Position numbers and translations under genes: made by a program. The notes beneath the pieces were generated by a model. That model was not told the DNA's origin and searched no databases. It saw only the letters and a list, made by a program, of their open reading frames with translations. Source: Oscillospiraceae bacterium (GTDB lineage: Bacteria > Bacillota > Clostridia > Oscillospirales > Ruminococcaceae). From it: 10,833 nt of DNA. Location: the NCBI GenBank assembly GCA_014858325.1, contig RKCM01000092.1, forward strand, positions 1-10,833. Reading direction: 5' to 3'. Every line of letters starts with the position of its first letter. Position 1 is the first letter of the stretch. Shown here piece by piece: positions 6,270-10,833 of the stretch.

Positions 6270-6755
6270 TCACTTATGATACTTCATCCCCGCATTGATG
6301 GTGCAGGCGCGGTAGATCTGCTCCGTCAGCACTAAGCGCGCCAGCTGGTGGGGCATGGTGATGCGCCCCATGCTGAACCTGAGCGCCGCGGCCTTTTTCA
6401 CCTCGTCGGAAAGGCCGTGGGAGGAGCCGATGACGAAGGCCACGTCCCCCGCCCCGCTGTTGGCCCGCTCCGCGAGGAACTGCGCCAGCTCCTCCGAGGA
6501 GATCTGCCTGCCCTCGATGCACAGGGCCACAATGGCCGCGCCCTTGCGGACGCTGCCGAGGATGGCTTTGCCCTCTTTGTCCAGCGCCTTTTTCACCACC
6601 GCGTCGGAGGCGTTTTTTTCTTCGATCTTTTCCTCCGGCAGCTCGATGATGCGGAAACTGGCGAAAGCCGCCAGCCGCTTCTGGTACTCGGCCACGCCCT
6701 CGGCGAAATATTTCGCGTTCAGCTTGCCGACGCAGATCAAATCGATGTTTTGCAT
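6270..6755 (-). CDS. rlmH: 23S rRNA (pseudouridine1915-N3)-methyltransferase RlmH
   Basis: RlmH is a small SPOUT-class, SAM-dependent enzyme that methylates pseudouridine 1915 in helix 69 of 23S rRNA, acting on assembled 70S ribosomes. Length is 161 residues (family about 155-160). The N-terminus MQNIDLICVGKLNAKYF matches the usual opening. The knotted SAM-binding part is visible in FVIGSSHGLSDEV (about 108-120) and in the conserved C-terminal block MGRITMPHQLARLVLTEQIYRA, ending in the family's typical YHK. The start at 6755 aligns with homologues; the in-frame ATG at 6833 would add residues encoded inside a structured element. No good Shine-Dalgarno sequence precedes the chosen ATG. It is 135 nt downstream of the topoisomerase A-subunit gene, and no convincing promoter is seen in that gap. 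Confidence 0.95.
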   Translation of the reverse strand: MQNIDLICVGKLNAKYFAEGVAEYQKRLAAFASFRIIELPEEKIEEKNASDAVVKKALDKEGKAILGSVRKGAAIVALCIEGRQISSEELAQFLAERANSGAGDVAFVIGSSHGLSDEVKKAAALRFSMGRITMPHQLARLVLTEQIYRACTINAGMKYHK

Positions 6756-6775
6756 ACACTCACACTTTCTCTGGA

Positions 6776-6886
6776 CAGCGGGGTGTTTCTCCGAGGACCG
6801 TCCGCTGGGGTGGGACCCTGTTGCCGCAGGCAATAGGGCGGGCGATGGAATGGCCCGACTCGTGTCCGAGGAGAAATCCCCCGCTG
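6776..6886. repeat. Large multi-branched inverted-repeat element, candidate structured RNA or palindromic repeat
   Basis: A long closing stem pairs 6776-6798 with 6864-6886 (23 positions: 19 Watson-Crick, and on the plus strand one G-U, a tandem G-A/A-G and one U-C). It encloses a small GTCC/GGAC hairpin (6800-6803 with 6813-6816), a 10-bp hairpin with a GCA loop (6816-6825 with 6829-6838; one base shared with the previous stem) and a CGGGC/GCCCG hairpin (6839-6843 with 6853-6857). It nearly fills the gap between the topoisomerase gene and rlmH. I recognise no Rfam family in it and find no clear promoter on either strand, so it may be an RNA gene, a processing element or a MITE-like repeat. 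Confidence 0.6.
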
Positions 6887-6890
6887 GCCT

Positions 6891-9140
6891 TTATAGCAGC
6901 GTCATCTGTTCCCCTTCGTCCTCTGCACGCAGCAGCGCGCCCGTGGCGGGCAGGCTGCGGACCCGGTAGCGGTGGGGGTTGGCCAGCTCCAGCGTATCCG
7001 CCGGGACCACCGACGCAATGGTCTGGTTCTTCTTCAGGGTCACCACCGCCACGCCCTGGCTGTCCCGGGTGGTCTTGGCGGCGATCTGCGCCGTGGATAC
7101 CAGCAGCATCCGGCCTGCGCTGGTGCGGATAGCCAGCTCCGTTTCCTCCGGCAGATAGAGCATAAGCGCCAGCGGCTCCTTGTCACTGTAGGCTTTCAGC
7201 AGCTTGCGGCGGTTCTGCTTGGTGGCGTAGGAGCTGAGGGGGATCTTCGCGCACTTGCCGCCGGCAAAGAAGAAGAGCATGTGGCCGCTGTAATCCCCGG
7301 TGATGACCATGGCGAGGATGTTCTCGCCCTCCTCCATACCGAGACGCCCGGGCAGATAGATGCCCATCTGGGCCACCTTGCCGTCCTCCAGCTCGGCCAG
7401 GCGCACCTTGTACACCTGCTGCCGGTCGGTGAAGAAGAGGGCTTCCACGTTGTTCCGCGTCTCCACCTGCTGGACGATCTCGTCGCCCTCCTTCAGCTTG
7501 TGGGCTCCGGCGGTGCGCAGGCTCTGGGGCGGGATCTTTTTCAGATAGCCCTCCCGGGTGAAGAAGACTGTGACGGGGTAATCCGGCACAGCCTCCTCCT
7601 CGCTGCCGCTTTCCTCCTCGGGCAGGTCGTAGAGAATTTCGCTGCGGCGGGGCTGGCCGTACTTTTTGGCCACCTCGTTCAGCTCGCCGATGATGATGCG
7701 GCGGATGCGGGCGGGCTTTGCCAGGATGTCGTTCAAATCGGCAATGTCCTTTTCCAGCTGCTCGATCTCGCCGGTGCGCTTGAGGATATACTCCCGGTTC
7801 AAATGGCGCAGCTTGATCTCGGCCACATAATCCGCCTGCACCTCGTCGATGCCAAAGCCGATCATCAGGTTGGGCACCACTTCGGTCTCCTCCTCGGTGG
7901 TGCGGATGATGTGGATGGCTTTGTCGATGTCCAGCAGGATGGCGGCAAGACCCTTGAGCAGGTGGAGCCGCTTTTCCTTGCCGTGGAGGTCGTACCAGGT
8001 GCGGCGGCGGACGCACTCCATGCGGAAAGCCGTCCACTCCTGCAGGATCTCCCGCACGCCCATGACCCGGGGCTGGCCGGAGACCAGAATGTTGAAGTTG
8101 GCGCTGAAGCTGTCCTCCAGCGGGGTGGTCTTGTAGAGCTTGGCCATCAGCTTGTCGGCGTCCACGCCCCGCTTGAGGTCGAGGGTGAGCTTGAGGCCGT
8201 TCAGGTCCGTCTCGTCCCGCATATCGCTGATCTCTTTCAGCTTGCCCGCCTTGACCAGCTCGGCGATCTTGTCCATGATGGCTTCCACGGTGGTGGTGGG
8301 CGGGATCTGGGTGATCTCCACCATATTTTCGCCCGGCACCGTGTTGTACTTGGCCCGGACCTTCACGCTGCCCCGGCCCCTCTCGTAGATTTCCCGCATC
8401 TGGGCTTCGTCGTACAAGATCTGGCCGCCGCCCACAAAATCCGGGGCGGGCATGGTGGCGGCAATGTCGTGGTGCTCGTCCTTCATCAGGGCCACGGTGG
8501 TGGCGCACAGCTCCGCCAGATTGAAGGAGCAGATGTTGCAGGCCATGCCGACCGCAATGCCCAGGGTGTTGTTGGCCAGAATGGTGGGGAAGGTGACGGG
8601 CAGCAGGGTGGGCTCGGTGGTGGAGCCGTCGTAGTTGGGCACAAAATCCACCGTTTCCTTGTCGATGTCCCGGAACAGCTCCTCACAGACGCCTTCCAGC
8701 TTTGCCTCGGTGTAACGGGAAGCCGCGCAGGACATATCCCGGCTGTAGGCCTTGCCGAAGTTGCCCTTGCTGTCCACAAAGGGCACCAGCAGGCTCTCGT
8801 TGCCCCGGCCCATGCGGACCATGGTGTCGTAGATGGCGGCGTCGCCGTGGGGGTTCAGGTGCATGGTGCTGCCCACGATGTTGGCGGACTTGGTGCGGGC
8901 CCCTTTCAGCAGGCCCATGCCGTACATGGTGTACAGCAGCTTGCGGTGGGCAGGCTTGAAGCCATCGATCTCCGGCAGGGCACGGGAGACGATGACGCTC
9001 ATGGCGTAGGGCATATAGTTGGTTTCCAGCGTGCGGGTGATGGGGTCCTCCAGCACGCTGCCCGCGTTCAGGATCTCCACGCCGTCGCCCAGCTGGGGGC
9101 GGACAGGTTTTAAGATTTTTTTGGAAGATTTTCTAGGCAT
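6891..9140 (-). CDS. parC: Type IIA DNA topoisomerase A subunit, ParC-like
   Basis: This 749-residue subunit cuts and rejoins DNA and, with the ATPase B subunit upstream, would decatenate or relax DNA. The winged-helix/tower region opens with PYAMSVIVSRALPEIDGFKP (44-63). The catalytic tyrosine is Tyr143 with Arg142 in CAASRYTEAKL. The quinolone region NPHGDAAIYDTMVRM (96-110) has Ala101 at the position of E. coli GyrA Ser83 and Asp105 at that of Asp87. Residues from about 525 form beta-pinwheel blades (VTVFFTREGYLKKI, ALFFTDRQQVYKV, MLFFFAGGKCAKI, LAIRTSAGRMLLV). No GyrA-box (QRRGGKG) is seen; its usual place reads SLRTAGAHKLKEGDE, which favours a ParC-like role over gyrase. An N-terminal extension of about 35 mostly basic residues is present. 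The ATG at 9140 follows a modest GAGG site. It could also be annotated gyrA by general pipelines. Confidence 0.8.
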   Translation of the reverse strand: MPRKSSKKILKPVRPQLGDGVEILNAGSVLEDPITRTLETNYMPYAMSVIVSRALPEIDGFKPAHRKLLYTMYGMGLLKGARTKSANIVGSTMHLNPHGDAAIYDTMVRMGRGNESLLVPFVDSKGNFGKAYSRDMSCAASRYTEAKLEGVCEELFRDIDKETVDFVPNYDGSTTEPTLLPVTFPTILANNTLGIAVGMACNICSFNLAELCATTVALMKDEHHDIAATMPAPDFVGGGQILYDEAQMREIYERGRGSVKVRAKYNTVPGENMVEITQIPPTTTVEAIMDKIAELVKAGKLKEISDMRDETDLNGLKLTLDLKRGVDADKLMAKLYKTTPLEDSFSANFNILVSGQPRVMGVREILQEWTAFRMECVRRRTWYDLHGKEKRLHLLKGLAAILLDIDKAIHIIRTTEEETEVVPNLMIGFGIDEVQADYVAEIKLRHLNREYILKRTGEIEQLEKDIADLNDILAKPARIRRIIIGELNEVAKKYGQPRRSEILYDLPEEESGSEEEAVPDYPVTVFFTREGYLKKIPPQSLRTAGAHKLKEGDEIVQQVETRNNVEALFFTDRQQVYKVRLAELEDGKVAQMGIYLPGRLGMEEGENILAMVITGDYSGHMLFFFAGGKCAKIPLSSYATKQNRRKLLKAYSDKEPLALMLYLPEETELAIRTSAGRMLLVSTAQIAAKTTRDSQGVAVVTLKKNQTIASVVPADTLELANPHRYRVRSLPATGALLRAEDEGEQMTLL

Positions 9141-9165
9141 AGTTGTCCCTCTTTATTCAGAAACG

Positions 9166-9220
9166 CACTCCTTCCGTCATCGCTATCGCGATGCCACCTC
9201 CCTCATGGAGGGAGGCTTTT
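9166..9220 (+). repeat. Palindromic intergenic repeat, unit A
   Basis: This is one of two related units in the gap between the topoisomerase genes. It contains a 6-bp hairpin CATCGC/GCGATG with a 4-nt loop and an 8-bp hairpin CCTCCCTC/GAGGGAGG with a 3-nt loop, ending in GGCTTTT. The layout (CACTCC, hairpin, GC-rich hairpin, GGCTTTT) matches unit B at 9251-9300 read on the opposite strand. Confidence 0.65.
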
Positions 9221-9250
9221 CGTGCAGGAGAGAAAGTTTTCCTCTTTATC

Positions 9251-9300
9251 AAAAGGCTCCCTCCGTGAGGGGGCTGTCTGCGAAGCAGACTGGGGGAGTT
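9251..9300 (-). repeat. Palindromic intergenic repeat, unit B
   Basis: Read on the minus strand it begins AACTCCCCCAGTC, carries the 6-bp hairpin GTCTGC/GCAGAC, then a CCCCCTC/GAGGGAG hairpin, and ends in CCTTTT. It has the same architecture as unit A in opposite orientation, separated from it by a 30-nt spacer (9221-9250). From memory, elements with this look are common between genes of gut Clostridia; copy number here cannot be assessed from one window. It starts 4 nt after the stop of the B-subunit gene. Confidence 0.65.
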
Positions 9301-9304
9301 CATT

Positions 9305-10833
9305 TTAGCTCACATCCAGATCGTCCAGATACTCGGCGCCGTGGGCGGCGATGTGCTCCTTGCGGCCGGCGAGGTTGTCGCCCAGCAGCAGGTCGAACAC
9401 CCGGGCTGTCTCCATCACATCGGTGGGCAGCACCTTGATGAGGCGGCGGGTCTCGGGGTTCATGGTGGTGAGCCACATCATCTCGGGGTCGTTCTCGCCC
9501 AAGCCTTTGGAGCGCTGGATGGTGTACTTTTTGTCGCCGATCTCCTCCAGGAAGGTCGCCTTCTCGGGCTCGGTGTAGGCAAAGTAGGTGTGATCCTTGG
9601 TGTTGATCTCGTACAGCGGCGACTCCGCAATGTAGACGTACCCCTCGTTGATGAGGGTGGGGGTCAGCCGATAGAGCATGGTGAGCACCAGCGTGCGGAT
9701 CTGATAACCGTCCACGTCGGCATCGGTACAGATGACGATCTTGTTGAAGCGGAGGTTGTCCAGGTTGAAGGTGGCCAGCTCCTTGTTGTGCTTGCCGCCC
9801 AGCTCCACGCCGCAGCCCATGACCTTGATGAGGTCCACGATGACGTCGGATTTGAAGATGCGGGCGTAGTCGGCTTTCAGGCAGTTCAAAATTTTGCCGC
9901 GGATGGGCATGATGGCCTGATACTCGCTGTCCCGGCTCTGCTTCACCGCGCCCATAGCGGAATCGCCCTCCACGATGTAGAGCTCCCGGCGGGAAGCATC
10001 CTTGGTGCGGCAATCCACGAACTTCTGCACCCGGTTGGCCAGATCGATCTGGGTGGAAAGGGTCTTTTTGATGCTCTGGCGGGTCTTTTCCGCGTGTTCC
10101 CGGCTCTGCTTGTTCACCAGCACCTGCTGGCAGATCTTCTGGGCCTCCTCGGGCTTTTCGAGGAAGTAGACCTCCAGATAGTGCTTGAGGAAATCCGTCA
10201 TGGCCTGGGAGACGAATTTGTTGGTGATGGCCTTTTTGGTCTGGTTCTCGTAGCTGGTGCGGGTGGAAAAGCTGGACGAGACGTAGACGAGGCAGTCCTG
10301 CACATCCTGAAAACTGATGCTGCTCTCGCCTTTCTTATAGAGGTTCTTCTCTTTCAGGTACTTGTTGATCTGGTAGACGAAGGCGGTGCGCACCGCGTGC
10401 TCCGGGCTGCCGCCGTGCTCCAGCCAGGAGGAGTTGTGGTAATACTCCAGCAGCTGCACCTTATTGGAAAAGCAGAAGGCCGCGCTCATCTTTACTTTAT
10501 AATCGGGCTGGTCGTCGCGGTCGCGGCCGGAGGCCTCGCTGTCGCAGGAGAACACGGGGGTCAGGCTGTCCTCGCCCGCCACCTCGGCCACATAGTCGGC
10601 GATGCCGTGCTCGTAGCACCAGCTCTCCTTCCAGGGCTTGCCCGTGGCAGGGTCCTTTTCTTTTTCGTCGGTGAAGTTCAGCGTCAGCCCTGCGTTGACC
10701 ACGGCCTGCCGCCGCAGCACATCCTTGTAATAGCTGCCGGGCACGTCGATGTCGGTGAACACCTCGTCGTCCGGCTTCCAGTGGATGATGCTGCCGGTGC
10801 GGCGGCCCTTGTAGGGCTCCTTGTGCAGGCCCC
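9305..10833 (-). CDS. parE: Type IIA DNA topoisomerase B subunit, ParE/GyrB-like, C-terminal part (5' end outside window)
   Basis: This ATPase/TOPRIM subunit partners the A subunit just downstream. The reading frame stays open to position 10833, so the GTG-initiated ORF at 10762 is internal; the visible upstream residues (GRRTGSIIHWKPDDEVF) belong to the end of the ATPase domain. The transducer domain follows. The TOPRIM domain has VEGDSAMGAVKQSRD (first Glu codon at about 9970), QAIMPIRGKILN, and the metal-binding CTDADVDGYQIRTL. The C-terminus has RSKGLGENDPEMMWLTTMNP. Two signature spots differ from the usual form: EGDSAMG instead of EGDSAGG, and KGLGEND instead of KGLGEMN. These fit a divergent clostridial class. 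The REYQAIMP-like block resembles ParE more than GyrB, but the ParE/GyrB choice rests mainly on the partner subunit. 508 codons plus stop are present. Confidence 0.8.
   Translation of the reverse strand, partial: GLHKEPYKGRRTGSIIHWKPDDEVFTDIDVPGSYYKDVLRRQAVVNAGLTLNFTDEKEKDPATGKPWKESWCYEHGIADYVAEVAGEDSLTPVFSCDSEASGRDRDDQPDYKVKMSAAFCFSNKVQLLEYYHNSSWLEHGGSPEHAVRTAFVYQINKYLKEKNLYKKGESSISFQDVQDCLVYVSSSFSTRTSYENQTKKAITNKFVSQAMTDFLKHYLEVYFLEKPEEAQKICQQVLVNKQSREHAEKTRQSIKKTLSTQIDLANRVQKFVDCRTKDASRRELYIVEGDSAMGAVKQSRDSEYQAIMPIRGKILNCLKADYARIFKSDVIVDLIKVMGCGVELGGKHNKELATFNLDNLRFNKIVICTDADVDGYQIRTLVLTMLYRLTPTLINEGYVYIAESPLYEINTKDHTYFAYTEPEKATFLEEIGDKKYTIQRSKGLGENDPEMMWLTTMNPETRRLIKVLPTDVMETARVFDLLLGDNLAGRKEHIAAHGAEYLDDLDVS

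Noticed and set aside
6113..6298. 61-codon plus-strand ORF across the AT-rich gap, with an NEI/NDF/NDL/NEL repeat
   Set aside because: The three-residue periodicity simply reflects the 9-bp DNA repeats. It overlaps the 3' end of rlmH, and its ATG lies inside the spacer of the glyS promoter. No ribosome site was found.
6756..6775. Promoter for rlmH or for a plus-strand RNA next to the branched element
   Set aside because: No -35/-10 pair with acceptable spacing on either strand; TTGCAT/TACACT-like matches are misplaced.
6972..9113. 713-codon open frame on the plus strand opposite the topoisomerase A gene
   Set aside because: It is a shadow of the strongly biased GC-rich minus-strand codons: low-complexity Leu/Gly/Ala/His/Val-rich translation with no domain, while the minus strand carries full catalytic motifs.
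10739..10762. GTG at 10762 as the true start of the topoisomerase B subunit
   Set aside because: The frame continues upstream to the window edge with family-like residues (TGSIIHWKPDDE), so the start lies outside.

Overview
Every gene in this window lies on the minus strand, and the set is conserved housekeeping. It points to a fairly GC-rich Clostridia-type Firmicute. The evidence is the rimP-nusA-rnpM-ylxQ-infB order, a single-chain (non-alpha/beta) glycyl-tRNA synthetase, strong AGGAGG ribosome sites, sigma-A type promoters and a divergent topoisomerase pair of the kind seen in Clostridia. The GC level and the intergenic palindromes suggest a gut Oscillospiraceae/Ruminococcaceae member such as Faecalibacterium or a relative; this is inference from recall, not a database match.

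Read in the direction of transcription (high to low coordinates), the window starts inside a type IIA topoisomerase B subunit (ParE/GyrB-like, 5' end beyond 10833). A 164-nt gap follows, filled by two palindromic repeat units facing each other, then the partner A subunit (ParC-like). Next is a 135-nt gap holding a large multi-branched inverted-repeat structure, then rlmH (23S rRNA pseudouridine methyltransferase). An AT-rich 246-nt gap with two inverted blocks of 9-bp repeats leads to a clear promoter and glyS. glyS ends in a strong hairpin terminator, and right behind it a consensus promoter drives an M29 metallo-aminopeptidase. A third promoter (extended -10) then starts the rimP operon: rimP, nusA, rnpM (ylxR), ylxQ (L7Ae type) and the first 221 codons of infB.

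The last five genes form the classical transcription/translation operon: 30S maturation, transcription elongation/termination, an RNase P modulator, a K-turn type RNA-binding protein and initiation factor 2. Genes become tightly packed toward its end (14-nt overlap rnpM/ylxQ, 4-nt ATGA overlap ylxQ/infB). The rimP leader contains a 12-bp hairpin with a GCAA tetraloop and interrupted U-runs directly before the ribosome site, which looks like an attenuator. That is notable because the operon encodes NusA.

The coding genes are ordinary. The most interesting signals are between them: the branched element at 6776-6886, whose pairing is better on the plus strand; the leader hairpin of rimP; the 9-bp repeat blocks downstream of rlmH; and the palindrome pair between the topoisomerase genes. 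I see no defence system, CRISPR array, tRNA or rRNA, and no novel multi-gene system.
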